DNA of 64,000 nt from Vibrio rotiferianus CAIM 577 = LMG 21460 (GCF_002741985.1 NZ_APHW01000022.1:62001-126000), one strand, 5' to 3'; counted from the stretch's first letter, positions 7,602-16,872 are shown. Notes: generated by a model not told the origin, from the letters alone. Made by a program: numbers and translations.

Positions 7602-9620
7602 TTAACCCAACGCGCTCATTAATGCACCGAGTTGCCCCTGCATTTTGCCTGTGGCGTCTTGCATGGCTGTAAACTTGTCATGAGTACGCTTTTCAAGCCC
7701 CTCTATGCGGCGATCTAATGCCGCCTGATCGTCATTTAAACGATAGTTTTGTTCTGTAAGGCTTTTTTCTCTGGTTCTGATAGAACCCGTGATTCCGGTA
7801 ATACCATGAATGGCATCTTCTATCCGCTTAGCAAAACCTGTATTGCCGCCAAAAAATTTTTCCAGTTCGTTGAAGTTATTGTTGAGCTGCTTATCAAGCA
7901 TCTCATAGTTTATCTCTAGAGTACCTTGTCGAGTGGTGGTGACCCCAAACTCAGTGAGTGACTTGAGGTTTTCTGGCGCTTTTTCAATGCGACTCGAAAA
8001 CACTGACTTCAATCTAGAATCAGCACTCCTAACGGTGCTATCACCAGCTAAGGGGCCTTTTTGTCCAGTCATCGGGTCAACACCAGACAAAGCTTTGGAG
8101 GTTTGATAGAAGTTGTTATATGCCGAAACAAACGTCTCTATATCTTGGCGCACACTCTGCCTGTCATATTCAACGCCAATTTCTGCGGCAGGCTTGTCCT
8201 TAGGTGTCGTACCTTTCAAGCTCAAGCTTACACCTTCAACTGCATCTTCTATGACGTTGTTGTGGCTAGAAAGTTGAGCAACGCCATCAAGTACGACTAG
8301 AGAGTCTTGACCCGCTTGAACCTGAGCCATCCCCATGTAAGTCTCAAACGATTTTTGTGCTTTTTCTAATTTAGCTTCAGCGACGTCAATCTTTTCAAGC
8401 TTTTCACGTTCTTTGGGATCAAGCTTTGCCCTGTGCATCTGAGTAGCTTGATCTTGAGTGAGTTCACCACGAGCTACTTTTTCGTCCAGCTCCTGCTTCT
8501 CGTCAGCGATTTTTTGTTCAATCTCCGCTTTTTCTTGCTCTAGCTGTTGCTGCGCTTCTTTCGCAGTAACATAAGAGTCAGTCAACGTGCCTGATGCGGT
8601 GTTTGTCCAGCCAGGGATATCAGGAGCTTTTCCTATCGCTTTTTCATCGAGTTCAAGCTCGGGCGTGCGATAAGAGTCCAGCAAAGTTCCAGATGCCGCT
8701 TCTGACCATCCGCCGATGCTATCTTCAGGCATCATGCCGGCTTTCTTCTGCGCTTGATCTATCGCCGCTTGACCAGCTTTTGCCGCTTCTGCACCAAATG
8801 ATGAAATAGGTTCATTTTTATCAGCGTCAGAGGCGTTTTCCTGCGGAGATGAGGCTTCTTCAGGAGGAATAGGATTACCTTGCTCATCAAGCTCTTGAGG
8901 AGCATTTGGATCAGCGAGTTTGTCATTTTCTGGAGAGGTTAGCGGACCAATGATCTCTTCCGCTGCATTGCGAGCGTCTTCGAGCGCTTTTACTCGCTCT
9001 TCTAACGTTTTGTATTCAAATTTCTTAAGTGGGTTTCCCACTTCAGAATCAACATTGATATGAAGTTGATGGTCCTTGCCTGATTGGTTCGAGGCAAGGA
9101 TCAGACGTGGCCCTTCTACATCGTTAATGATGGAGGCACGGACACCAGGGTTACCCTTGGCCCCATTTATTCCACGAACAACATCGGCTAGTTTGGTACC
9201 AGCACTGACATTAACTTCAAAGTCTTTGTCACCTAATGAAATCTGCAGCTTACCAGGACCAAATTTTGCGTCTTCAGGAACAACATCCGACGCCAATTTA
9301 TGGCTCTGTGCAAGCTGCAACACATCGATAGCATACTTACCAGCTATAGCATCAGTGGTTGCAGTTGCTGACACGACAGCATCGTCCGTTGTATCAACTT
9401 TACGAACGGCAAATGCTTTCTCTTGACGAAAATTCGCCATGAGATTTTTCATCGTATCCAATGATTCTCTGAGTCGCCCATAGGCACTAATGCTGGTGTC
9501 TATCTTCATTCGCTCATTGTCGATGCGTTGCTGTTTTGGCACACGCTCCGCATCCACAATTTTGCTGACCATGGAATTAATATCCATGCCACCAGACATA
9601 CCCAAAGGGCCTAAACTCAT
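7602..9620 (-). CDS. fliD: Flagellar filament cap protein FliD (FlaH)
   Basis: FliD caps the filament tip and folds flagellin into place. At 672 residues it is much longer than the E. coli protein (468) but close to other Vibrio caps. The N-terminal domain (GMDINSMVSKIVDAERVPKQ) and the C-terminal helical domain (RTREKSLTEQNYRLNDDQAA) are typical. The extra length is a low-complexity, Glu/Gln/Ala-rich insert at about residues 205-420 with coiled-coil character, containing two copies of a GW..ASGTL.DSY motif near residues 304-317 and 337-350. Start set at the ATG at 9620, with AGGTG six bases before it. Confidence 0.95.
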   Translation of the reverse strand: MSLGPLGMSGGMDINSMVSKIVDAERVPKQQRIDNERMKIDTSISAYGRLRESLDTMKNLMANFRQEKAFAVRKVDTTDDAVVSATATTDAIAGKYAIDVLQLAQSHKLASDVVPEDAKFGPGKLQISLGDKDFEVNVSAGTKLADVVRGINGAKGNPGVRASIINDVEGPRLILASNQSGKDHQLHINVDSEVGNPLKKFEYKTLEERVKALEDARNAAEEIIGPLTSPENDKLADPNAPQELDEQGNPIPPEEASSPQENASDADKNEPISSFGAEAAKAGQAAIDQAQKKAGMMPEDSIGGWSEAASGTLLDSYRTPELELDEKAIGKAPDIPGWTNTASGTLTDSYVTAKEAQQQLEQEKAEIEQKIADEKQELDEKVARGELTQDQATQMHRAKLDPKEREKLEKIDVAEAKLEKAQKSFETYMGMAQVQAGQDSLVVLDGVAQLSSHNNVIEDAVEGVSLSLKGTTPKDKPAAEIGVEYDRQSVRQDIETFVSAYNNFYQTSKALSGVDPMTGQKGPLAGDSTVRSADSRLKSVFSSRIEKAPENLKSLTEFGVTTTRQGTLEINYEMLDKQLNNNFNELEKFFGGNTGFAKRIEDAIHGITGITGSIRTREKSLTEQNYRLNDDQAALDRRIEGLEKRTHDKFTAMQDATGKMQGQLGALMSALG

Positions 9621-9640
9621 CAAATCACCTCAAAAACGAC

Positions 9641-10069
9641 TTACACCTTTTCTACTAACAAACCTGTGTTAGCAGAATGTGCGGCTAGACGACGTAATAT
9701 CTCTAGCATTTCTTCATCAGGTATCTGGCGAATTACATCACCAGTGGTGGCTTCATAAATCGTCACTACATCTCTACCTGATTCTTCATCCACACGAAAT
9801 GCGACGCCTTTATTGATGGATGTAACAAACTCATTCATTTGATCCACAATCTTTTGTCGCTCTTCTCTGTTCAGCTCTTTTTGCTGTTCAGCAATTTCTA
9901 ATGCCGCTTGAACAGAGAAGTCATGTTCAGGTTCTTGCACTGAATTTACAGTGCTAGCCCCTGCCGGACTTGAAATTCTAGCTTCGTCTCCGCCATTTTC
10001 TTTAGCAACTTTTATGCCACTAGGTGAGCCGTAAGGCTGGATGTTCGATGCGTAAGAGGATATTTCCAT
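9641..10069 (-). CDS. flaG: Flagellar protein FlaG
   Basis: This is a FlaG-family protein of 142 residues. In Vibrio and Pseudomonas it is found between flagellin and fliD and influences filament length. The conserved C-terminal half is present: FVTSINKGVAFRVDEES, then VVTIYEATTGDVIRQIPDEE. The N-terminal half is polar and probably disordered. The ATG at 10069 has a GGGAG ribosome site six bases upstream. It lies 81 bases after flaA and 20 bases before flaH, probably transcribed by read-through from flaA and/or an unseen promoter. Confidence 0.92.
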   Translation of the reverse strand: MEISSYASNIQPYGSPSGIKVAKENGGDEARISSPAGASTVNSVQEPEHDFSVQAALEIAEQQKELNREERQKIVDQMNEFVTSINKGVAFRVDEESGRDVVTIYEATTGDVIRQIPDEEMLEILRRLAAHSANTGLLVEKV

Positions 10070-10095
10070 CACACTCTCCCTTCCACCTTAATAGC

Positions 10096-10117
10096 TAGCG
10101 ATAGAGTTCTATCGCTA
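10096..10117 (-). terminator. Perfect inverted repeat between flaA and flaG (no T-tract)
   Basis: TAGCGATAGA followed by TCTATCGCTA, separated by two bases, gives a stem of about nine pairs with a tight loop. There is no T-run after it on the minus strand, so it is not a strong terminator. It may protect the 3' end of the abundant flaA mRNA or partly block read-through into flaG. Confidence 0.45.
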
Positions 10118-10150
10118 TGGTGACCTAAAACTTAGGCTTAGTCGACCCAA

Positions 10151-11281
10151 TTAGCCCAGTAGACTTAGCGCTGCAGAAGGAGACTGCTTTGCTTGAGCTA
10201 AAATAGAAGTACTCGCTTGCTGAAGAATTTGCGACTTCGTCATCGAAGTTGTTTCTTTAGCGTAGTCTGTATCTTTAATGCGGCTCTTAGATGCATTAAC
10301 GTTTTCATTAATGTTATCTAAGTTGCTGATCGCATGGTCGAATCGGTTTTGGAATGCACCTAGAGAAGCACGTTGGCTGTCTACAGATTTAAGTGCGCCA
10401 TCAATCACAGCAACCGCTTCCTGAGCGCCAGCAACTGAAGTCACGTCAATATCTTTTACAGATACGTCTTTCGCGTCACCAAAGCCGATCTCACCAGCTA
10501 GGCCGCCAGAGAACTCAACATCACCAGTTACTTTCTGAGTCGCAGCAAATACTTGCAGTTTACCGTCTTCGCCAACAGAAGCTTTTACATCTTCATTTTG
10601 ACCATTGATATAAGTCGCAAGTTGCTCGATATCATCGCCTTTCTTCGCTTGAATAGTAACTTCTTTCTCTTCACCAAGCTTAGTTGTGTACTTCATGCTT
10701 AGTTCAGTGTTGTCGCCTACTTTCCAAGACGCATCTTTGCCTTCTTCAGCAGCATAGCTCTTACCACCCATTTCTGTTGTGTCTGAGCGTAGACTTCCCA
10801 TAGAAAGCTTAACGGCTTCACCAGAGTCTGCACCGATTTGGAAAGATTGAGTACCGTAAGTACCGTTTAGAAGTTTGTTACCACCGAACGAAGTTGTCTC
10901 AGCAATACGGTTTAGCTCATCGTTTAACGCTGTTACTTCTTCTTGGATCGCTACACGTTCAGCTTTAGAGTTTGAACCATTCGCAGATTGCAGTGACAGG
11001 TCACGCATACGTTGTAGGATGTTGGTAGACTCATTCATTGCACCTTCAGCTACTTGTGCAATAGAAATACCGTCGTTTGCATTTTTTACCGCCATATCTA
11101 GGCCGCGGCTCTGTGCATTTAAACGGTTTGAAATCTGTAGACCTGCAGCATCATCTTTCGCGCTATTGATTTTGTAGCCCGAAGACAAACGCTCCATTGA
11201 TTTTTGTTGACCTTCAGCTGCGTGGTTTAGGTAACGCTGTGCGGTCATTGCAGAGACGTTAGTATTAACGTTAATCGCCAT
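10151..11281 (-). CDS. flaA: Polar flagellin FlaA
   Basis: FlaA is a structural subunit of the sheathed polar filament. The 376-residue protein has the conserved flagellin N-terminal D0/D1 helices ([35 protein letters not shown]) and the C-terminal helix ending [20 protein letters not shown]. The middle (about 165-285) is the variable, surface-exposed Glu/Lys-rich domain. Its first 160 residues are almost the same as FlaB. It has a good AAGGAG ribosome site and its own sigma28 promoter at 11363-11389. The name follows the Vibrio order flaF-flaB-flaA-flaG. Confidence 0.93.
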   Translation of the reverse strand: MAINVNTNVSAMTAQRYLNHAAEGQQKSMERLSSGYKINSAKDDAAGLQISNRLNAQSRGLDMAVKNANDGISIAQVAEGAMNESTNILQRMRDLSLQSANGSNSKAERVAIQEEVTALNDELNRIAETTSFGGNKLLNGTYGTQSFQIGADSGEAVKLSMGSLRSDTTEMGGKSYAAEEGKDASWKVGDNTELSMKYTTKLGEEKEVTIQAKKGDDIEQLATYINGQNEDVKASVGEDGKLQVFAATQKVTGDVEFSGGLAGEIGFGDAKDVSVKDIDVTSVAGAQEAVAVIDGALKSVDSQRASLGAFQNRFDHAISNLDNINENVNASKSRIKDTDYAKETTSMTKSQILQQASTSILAQAKQSPSAALSLLG

Positions 11282-11362
11282 AATTGATCTCCTTAAGGCT
11301 TTTGCTAATGCACCCTCGTGTCTCTCACCTCACTTAGGTACATCTCATTTCTCTCAGTCCCT

Positions 11363-11389
11363 TTAACGGCGACCTTTGGATATCCTTTA
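11363..11389 (-). promoter_or_regulatory. Sigma28 (FliA) promoter of flaA
   Basis: Minus strand TAAA-N15-GCCGTTAA, one base from the consensus TAAA-N15-GCCGATAA. It ends about 80 bases before the flaA start codon. This marks flaA as a late (class IV) gene controlled by FliA and the anti-sigma FlgM. Confidence 0.88.
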
Positions 11390-11499
11390 GGAGAAAATTA
11401 TTTTTTTTTGCGATTTTTTTGTTCGACATTCTTAACTGTGATTTACATCCCACCTTCACACTGTTTTTGGTTACTGCTTAGCCACTTGGGCATTAAAAC

Positions 11500-11526
11500 G
11501 AAAAAAACCCAGCCGAAGCTGGGTTT
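11500..11526 (-). terminator. Terminator of flaB
   Basis: On the minus strand AACCCAGC-TTCG-GCTGGGTT forms a stable 8-bp stem with a UUCG tetraloop, then seven T residues. It lies 54 bases past the flaB stop and before the flaA promoter, so the two flagellins are separate transcripts. Confidence 0.92.
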
Positions 11527-11579
11527 ACTCGCTCATCTCTCACCACGAGCCAATGAGGGTCTTGTCTTAAGTTAATGAA

Positions 11580-12713
11580 TTAACCTAGTAGACTTAGCGC
11601 TGAGTTAGGCGCTTGTTTCGCTTGCGCAAGGATTGAGCTTGACGCTTGCGATAGAATTTGTGACTTGGTCATTTGAGTCGTTTCTTTCGCGAAGTCTGTA
11701 TCTTTGATACGGCTCTTCGATGCGTTCACGTTCTCGTTAATGTTATCCAAGTTGCTGATTGCATGGTTGAAACGGTTTTGAAAAGCACCTAGCTCTGCAC
11801 GGTGGCTGTCTACGTATTTCAGTGCCGCATCAACAATAGCTACAGACTCTTGTGCACCTGCAACCGATGTTACGTCGATCGTATCTACTGTTACCGCTTT
11901 AGCTTCACTTAAGTTCAGCTCACCAGCCAGACCACCAGAGAATGACACTTCGCCGTCAACTTTGTTGTTACCCGCAAATACTTGTAGCTTACCGTCTTCA
12001 CCTACAGATGCTTTCACTAGGTCAGTTTGACCGTTGATGTAAGTTGCTACTTCTTCAATATCATCGCCAGCTTTTGCGTTGATAGTGAACTCTTGCTCTT
12101 CACCAAAGCTGTCTTTTAGCGAGATAGTCAGGTCTGCTTTGTCGCCAGCAACCGACCAGTCTTTACCTTTACCGTTTTCAGCGACGTAGCTGCTGCCACC
12201 CATCATTTTGTTGTCTGAGCGCATGTCTTTTAGCTCAAGCATTACTGCTTCGCCATTATCTGCACCAATTTGGAAAGATTTCGAACCATGCGTGCCGTTT
12301 AGCAGCTTGTTACCACCGAATGATGTCGTTTCAGCGATACGGTTAAGCTCATCGTTTAGTGCCGTTACTTCTTCCTGGATCGCAACACGCTCTGCTTTTG
12401 AGTTAGAGCCGTTTGCAGATTGTAGAGATAGGTCACGCATACGTTGTAGGATGTTGGTTGTCTCATTCATTGCACCTTCAGCCGTCTGTGCAATAGAAAT
12501 ACCATCATTCGCGTTACGTACCGCAACGTCTAAACCACGGCTTTGAACGTTCAAGCGGTTCGAGATTTGTAGACCCGCAGCGTCATCTTTTGCGCTGTTG
12601 ATTTTAAAGCCTGAAGACAAACGCTCCATTGAAGTTTGTTGAGCTGAGTTTGCGTTGTTTAGGTAACGCTGAGCGGTCATCGCCGATACGTTTGTATTTA
12701 CATTCACTGCCAT
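11580..12713 (-). CDS. flaB: Polar flagellin FlaB
   Basis: This is the second flagellin, 377 residues, beginning [20 protein letters not shown] and ending [19 protein letters not shown]. The terminal D0/D1 regions nearly match FlaA, while the central domain (about 165-285) differs in many positions, a pattern expected from duplication with gene conversion at the ends. Start chosen at the ATG at 12713, which has GGAGAAATC before it; an in-frame extension of 19 codons is unlike any flagellin. It has its own sigma28 promoter and terminator. Confidence 0.93.
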   Translation of the reverse strand: MAVNVNTNVSAMTAQRYLNNANSAQQTSMERLSSGFKINSAKDDAAGLQISNRLNVQSRGLDVAVRNANDGISIAQTAEGAMNETTNILQRMRDLSLQSANGSNSKAERVAIQEEVTALNDELNRIAETTSFGGNKLLNGTHGSKSFQIGADNGEAVMLELKDMRSDNKMMGGSSYVAENGKGKDWSVAGDKADLTISLKDSFGEEQEFTINAKAGDDIEEVATYINGQTDLVKASVGEDGKLQVFAGNNKVDGEVSFSGGLAGELNLSEAKAVTVDTIDVTSVAGAQESVAIVDAALKYVDSHRAELGAFQNRFNHAISNLDNINENVNASKSRIKDTDFAKETTQMTKSQILSQASSSILAQAKQAPNSALSLLG

Positions 12714-12794
12714 GGTGATTTCTCCAATTGATTTTCCGATGTAGCGGTTTCCGACGTCTCGGAAAACCAAGTAGTTCTCTCAAAGTTACTTTTA

Positions 12795-12821
12795 TTAACG
12801 GCGCTGCTTCTGATTTCTTGA
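12795..12821 (-). promoter_or_regulatory. Sigma28 (FliA) promoter of flaB
   Basis: Minus strand TCAA-N15-GCCGTTAA. The -10 element is identical to that of flaA; the -35 has one change (TCAA for TAAA), which may make it weaker. It lies about 80 bases before the flaB ATG. Confidence 0.8.
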
Positions 12822-12976
12822 GGAAAAAAATACGTTTTTTTGAAAAAAAGTTCGTTTGGGAGGGAAATAGTGATGAAGTAAATAAAAAAGCAAAAAAACT
12901 TTAAAATTTCACTAAAGCTTCTTTTATTACTGTCGATACAAGCTGGTTTTGCGTTAAATTCGCGCGTTACGAACCA

Positions 12977-14116
12977 TTAACCAAGCAGCGTCAAAGCAAG
13001 GTTTGGTGCTTGCTTTGCTTGTGCCAAAATCGAAGTGCTGACTTGTTGTAAGATCTGCTGCTTCACCATTTGCGTGGTTTCTTTGGCGTAGTCAGTATCT
13101 TGGATACGGCTGTTCGAAGCCGCTAGGTTTTCATGGATGTTATCCAGATTATTGATCGCATGATTAAAGCGGTTTTGATACGCGCCTAGCTCAGCACGAC
13201 TGCTGTCCACTGTTTTCATGGCGTCATCTAGAATACCAACCGCCATTTGAGCACCACCCACCGTACTGATATCAATTTTATCTACCGTTCGTTTTACGGT
13301 GACATACTTGTCAAGTTCTAACTCATCGCCCAAACCACCACTGAAGGTTGGTCCAGGGTATCCTATGGCATCTTTATAGGACATCAGTAACTGCAGTTGC
13401 CCCTCTTCATTAACAGACGCTTTTACTTTATCGGTTTGCCCATTAATGTAAGTAGCGAGTTCTTCTATATCATCACCTGCTTTAGCTTCAATACGGATCT
13501 CCTGCTCTTCAAAATTGTTATCACGATAGTGGATAACAATATCGTTGTTTCCGCTTTGAACCGTCCAATCGGAGCCGACCCTTTGAGATGATCTCATAGA
13601 AAAGCTAGTAAAAGATTCCGGCTGCATAGTCCGTAGGCCAATTTGTACCGCTTCACCAGCAGTTGCACCGATTTGAAAAGACGATGTGCCAAATGTGCCA
13701 TTCAATAGTTTACGCCCACCAAATGAGGTGGTTTCCGCAATACGACTTAACTCATCATTTAAAGCAGAGACCTCTTCTTGCAGCGCAGTACGTTCCGCTT
13801 TGCTGTTTGAACCGTTAGCAGACTGTAGCGACAAATCACGCATGCGCTGCATGATATTGGTCACTTCATTCATTGCCCCTTCTGCGGTTTGCATAATAGA
13901 AATGCCATCGTTCGCATTGCGTACCGCAACATCCAAACCACGCATTTGCGATTGGAGACGGTTGGAGATTTGTAGACCTGCAGCGTCATCCTTTGCGCTG
14001 TTAATACGCTTCCCTGAAGACAAACGCTCCATGGATTGGTTCAGCATGTCTGTTGCACTGGTCAAATGACGCTGTGCGACAAGTGCTGCCACATTGGTAT
14101 TAACGGTGATCGCCAC
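12977..14116 (-). CDS. flaF: Polar flagellin FlaF, GTG start
   Basis: This is the third and most divergent flagellin of the cluster, 379 residues. The N-terminus ([19 protein letters not shown]) and C-terminal helix ([20 protein letters not shown]) are flagellin-like, but the central domain has its own sequence, including [20 protein letters not shown] and [16 protein letters not shown]. Translation starts at a GTG, with AGGA nine bases upstream, unlike the ATG starts of flaA and flaB, which suggests lower expression. The name is assigned from gene order in Vibrio; it could be called another flagellin letter in some species. Confidence 0.88.
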   Translation of the reverse strand: MAITVNTNVAALVAQRHLTSATDMLNQSMERLSSGKRINSAKDDAAGLQISNRLQSQMRGLDVAVRNANDGISIMQTAEGAMNEVTNIMQRMRDLSLQSANGSNSKAERTALQEEVSALNDELSRIAETTSFGGRKLLNGTFGTSSFQIGATAGEAVQIGLRTMQPESFTSFSMRSSQRVGSDWTVQSGNNDIVIHYRDNNFEEQEIRIEAKAGDDIEELATYINGQTDKVKASVNEEGQLQLLMSYKDAIGYPGPTFSGGLGDELELDKYVTVKRTVDKIDISTVGGAQMAVGILDDAMKTVDSSRAELGAYQNRFNHAINNLDNIHENLAASNSRIQDTDYAKETTQMVKQQILQQVSTSILAQAKQAPNLALTLLG

Positions 14117-14149
14117 GAATAAAGGTCCTGAAATTAAGGCTTTGGATAC

Positions 14150-14176
14150 TTATCGACCAAATTGCAGAAAGGTTTA
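14150..14176 (-). promoter_or_regulatory. Sigma28 (FliA) promoter of flaF
   Basis: Minus strand TAAA-N15-GTCGATAA, one mismatch from the FliA consensus. It lies 33 bases before the GTG start, closer than in flaA and flaB. Confidence 0.85.
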
Positions 14177-14232
14177 GTGTTTTTTGGAAAAGAGCCAGCG
14201 CTAAAAGTAATGGAAAGGGACGAAAGACGAAA

Positions 14233-14254
14233 AAGCCCTCCGAGCGGAGGGCTT
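14233..14254 (-). terminator. Terminator of the peroxidase operon
   Basis: AAGCCCTCC-GAGC-GGAGGGCTT pairs over nine bases; on the minus strand it is followed by TTTTTCG. It separates the peroxidase transcript from flaF. Confidence 0.88.
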
Positions 14255-14277
14255 TAGTAAAAGTTGCTTCTAGGAAA

Positions 14278-15180
14278 TTACTTAATCGCCAATTCCGCTA
14301 GCATTTCTTGTGATGGAGCGAAGAAGTACGCGCCTGTTACCGCTTTAGTGAAACGAAGCAGTTGGTCTGTCTTACCATCCGTCACGCCGTACATGCTTTC
14401 AAGCATCACTTTGATGTTGTAGATAGTGTTGCAGTAAGAGATAAACAGCAGACCATGTGCGCCAGTCGCTGTGCCGTATGGCAAGCTGTGGCGAACGATC
14501 TTAAGACCTTTACCTTCTTCTTTAATGTCTACGCGACCTACGTGAGAAGCAGCTGGAACGTCTTCTAGCTCAATAGAATCTGGTTTAGTACGGCCAATCA
14601 CTTTCTCTTGAGCAGATACATTCAAACGGTTCCATGCAGGAAGGTTGTGCTCAAAGCGTTGAACCATCACGTAGCTACCACCAGCGAAAGCGCCGTCTTT
14701 GATCAATGCAACGTCGGCACGAGCGTCACCTTTCGGGTTTTCAGTGCCATCAACGAAATCCGTCATGTCACGAGCATCTAGGTAACGGTAACCGTAAGTT
14801 TCGTCGACGACTGTTACATCTTCTGCTGTATCCACTAGGAATTTACGCAGTACATAGAAGTGCAAATCGTGACGAGTTGAGTGGCAGTGAATCAGTACAT
14901 CAACATCAGATGCGGGCGCAATCACGTCGCCTTCACCCAGCTCAGGGAAGTCGATCAACTCTTCTGGCATTTGCATGTTTAGGTGCTGCCAAAAAGACTT
15001 AGTGAATGCGATAGAAATCGTTAGGTCTGCACCTGGTTGGCTCGCATTTAGCTCATTTACTAGCTCAGGTAGCGCTTTCAGTTTCGCCAGTACGTTTTCA
15101 CGGTTTTGGTTCACTTTTAACTGAGTGTAAAGTGCAAATGGTCCTGCTTCAGGCACAATCGCCGTTTGAGCTTGTGACAT
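14278..15180 (-). CDS. yfeX: DyP-type haem peroxidase (YfeX-like)
   Basis: This is a dye-decolorising peroxidase family enzyme of 300 residues that uses haem and H2O2. The signature GxxDG region is present as MTDFVDGTENPKGD, the likely proximal haem His is in KIVRHSLPYG, and the distal-side Arg region is nearby. There is no signal peptide, so it is cytoplasmic, like E. coli YfeX, for which peroxidase and porphyrinogen-oxidising activities have been reported. The next gene downstream of the promoter side is a YfeZ-like membrane protein, matching the E. coli yfeX/yfeZ neighbourhood. Physiological substrate unknown. Confidence 0.9.
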   Translation of the reverse strand: MSQAQTAIVPEAGPFALYTQLKVNQNRENVLAKLKALPELVNELNASQPGADLTISIAFTKSFWQHLNMQMPEELIDFPELGEGDVIAPASDVDVLIHCHSTRHDLHFYVLRKFLVDTAEDVTVVDETYGYRYLDARDMTDFVDGTENPKGDARADVALIKDGAFAGGSYVMVQRFEHNLPAWNRLNVSAQEKVIGRTKPDSIELEDVPAASHVGRVDIKEEGKGLKIVRHSLPYGTATGAHGLLFISYCNTIYNIKVMLESMYGVTDGKTDQLLRFTKAVTGAYFFAPSQEMLAELAIK

Positions 15181-15222
15181 TGAGATATCCTCTTTATAGC
15201 CCCGTGCGGGAAATTTTTGTTC

Positions 15223-15708
15223 TTAATTTTTTGATGGCTGTTCTTCTTTGTGCTCAATCTGTGGCACGTTGAAGCAGTCTTTCACCCATCTTCCATTTAG
15301 AAGATAGATCATAAACCAAGTTAACAGGGTAATTGTGAGCGCGTTTGCCCAGTTGAATACACCATGTTCGAGGTAGACATGATACATGGTCTGAGCCAAT
15401 TGAATACCGCACAAGATCAAAGTCATAGCACGACCATGTTGGGTAATTTGATTCACCCAGCCTCTATCCGGATGGCGCAAGCCCATCAGCCACATCAGTA
15501 ACAAGCTTGGAATACCCATCGAGAGGCCGAGATATAACGTATTAGAGTCAGGGTAAACAATCGCTAATATCTTGCTACCACTGTCTCTACTTACTCCTGC
15601 CATGGCAAACACCACCCAAGAGCGTGCTAGGAACATCCAACCTAGCCATAACATAATTGGCGCTTTCAAAAATCCATGAGCGTCGTACTGATCAAATGAG
15701 TAACGCAC
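15223..15708 (-). CDS. DUF2919 inner-membrane protein (YfeZ-like)
   Basis: This 161-residue protein has about four predicted membrane segments (for example MLWLGWMFLARSWVVFAM and LGLSMGIPSLLLMWLMG) and a charged cytoplasmic tail. It begins MRYSFDQYDAHGFLKAPIML, matching the DUF2919/YfeZ family as I recall it. It precedes the peroxidase gene by 42 bases on the same strand and is probably cotranscribed. No function is known. Confidence 0.75.
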   Translation of the reverse strand: MRYSFDQYDAHGFLKAPIMLWLGWMFLARSWVVFAMAGVSRDSGSKILAIVYPDSNTLYLGLSMGIPSLLLMWLMGLRHPDRGWVNQITQHGRAMTLILCGIQLAQTMYHVYLEHGVFNWANALTITLLTWFMIYLLNGRWVKDCFNVPQIEHKEEQPSKN

Positions 15709-15853
15709 AATATCGTCTTCTTAGTTTCATAAAAACGCCACTTTAACCGATCGCTTAAGAGTTGCAACCCGGCAAAGATGAGAACTAAAGTTCATTTCGT
15801 CATCTTACGCAGGTAAACTAGGTTAAGATTTACAGTGACGTCGATAAAAAAGC

Positions 15854-16207
15854 ATGAAAAAGAAAAACACAGCAGCACCCGTTCCTTCTCAAGAAACCCA
15901 AACTGAAGCGATGAAAATAGCTAAATCAACCCAAAAGCCTGGCCAGACCAAAGAGCAGACTAAACTGATCGCTCAAGGGATTGAAAAAGGCATTGCTCAG
16001 TACAAGAAACAACAGAAAGAACGCAATCGACAAGCCGATAAAGCAAAGAAAAAGCAACAGAGAGAAAAACAGCGTCAACTCGATGACGTCGTTGAACAAG
16101 AATCAGCAAGTATTGAAGCGCCAACGAGCAAACCTACCGTATTACCTTGGGCATTATTGGTACTCAGCTGGATTGGTTTTGCCACTTACATCGTGATGGG
16201 GAAATAA
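15854..16207 (+). CDS. DUF2956 small basic membrane-anchored protein
   Basis: This is a 117-residue protein with a very Lys/Gln-rich N-terminal two thirds (QYKKQQKERNRQADKAKKKQ), probably a long helix, and one C-terminal membrane segment (LPWALLVLSWIGFATYIVMG). The build indicates a tail-anchored protein with a cytoplasmic charged rod. It fits the DUF2956 family seen in Vibrio and relatives. It is one base upstream of the lipoprotein gene that follows, so the two are likely cotranslated. Function unknown. Confidence 0.72.
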   Translation: MKKKNTAAPVPSQETQTEAMKIAKSTQKPGQTKEQTKLIAQGIEKGIAQYKKQQKERNRQADKAKKKQQREKQRQLDDVVEQESASIEAPTSKPTVLPWALLVLSWIGFATYIVMGK

Positions 16208-16208
16208 T

Positions 16209-16547
16209 ATGCGGCATTATGTGATGATAGGGTGCATCGCATTGGCATTAACAGGCTGCTCTGCACCCTCAACCTTGCCAAGTGAAACAAGCTTTGACGT
16301 GGAAATTCGCATCGACAACCAATTTAACCCTGAGCAATGCGAGTATTTAGGTGAGCTCACCGGCAGTGAAGGTCACTGGTACAGTTACCTGTTTTTTACC
16401 AATGACGCCATGATGCAAGGCGCGATGATCGATCTTAAAAACAAGGCGGCAAAACTCAATGCCGATACGGTTTATATGATATCACCGCAAGACTTTACCA
16501 CTTCATTTAGCGTCTTAGGGACTGCATATCAGTGCCAAAATAGATAA
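16209..16547 (+). CDS. DUF4156-like lipoprotein
   Basis: This 112-residue protein starts MRHYVMIGCIALALTGCSAP, a clear lipoprotein signal with lipobox LTGC. The mature part contains CEYLGELTGSEGHWYSYLF and an Asn/Ala-rich helix (DLKNKAAKLNADTVYMIS), a pattern seen in RcsF/DUF4156-type envelope lipoproteins, with two more Cys residues that could form a disulfide. The residue after the lipid Cys is Ser, so outer-membrane sorting is expected. Function unknown. Confidence 0.72.
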   Translation: MRHYVMIGCIALALTGCSAPSTLPSETSFDVEIRIDNQFNPEQCEYLGELTGSEGHWYSYLFFTNDAMMQGAMIDLKNKAAKLNADTVYMISPQDFTTSFSVLGTAYQCQNR

Positions 16548-16566
16548 GATTGTTTAGATACAAAAA

Positions 16567-16586
16567 AAGCCAGCTGTTGCTGGCTT
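16567..16586 (-). terminator. Terminator overlapping the stop of the winged-helix gene
   Basis: AAGCCAGC-TGTT-GCTGGCTT pairs over eight bases and is followed by seven T residues on the minus strand. The stop codon of the winged-helix gene lies inside the right arm. It also separates the convergent lipoprotein gene. Confidence 0.85.
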
Positions 16587-16872
16587 ATGCACGAAATCCA
16601 AGACTAGTAGCGATATCTTTCTCTCGCTCAAGAACCCATTGACTATCAAAAGGCCCCCAGTCAGAAAGCTGGTAATAACCGTCATTGTGACGTCGGCCAT
16701 CTTGAACAAAAATCAGTTCAATGCCGATCCCCGGTAAAGCCTTAAGTACATCTTGAATAGTACGACGAGGCCACCCCGTTTTTTCGATTAACCTAGGCAC
16801 ATTTGGCCTTTCTAGACTTTCGACCAGTAAGGCTAAATACAGCCGCCTTGCAAAAACAGGACTCAATTCCAT
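16585..16872 (-). CDS. Small winged helix-turn-helix protein
   Basis: This 95-residue protein begins MELSPVFARRLYLALLVESL and contains a helix-turn-helix stretch (NVPRLIEKTGWPRRTIQDVL) followed by a wing-like strand pair. It resembles the HTH_43 type of stand-alone winged-helix proteins common in Vibrio. The ATG at 16872 is preceded by GGAGG at ideal distance, which fixes the start; a GTG two codons earlier is less likely. It is divergent from the ArsC-like/dapE genes and might regulate them, but no operator is proven. Confidence 0.75.
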   Translation of the reverse strand: MELSPVFARRLYLALLVESLERPNVPRLIEKTGWPRRTIQDVLKALPGIGIELIFVQDGRRHNDGYYQLSDWGPFDSQWVLEREKDIATSLGFRA

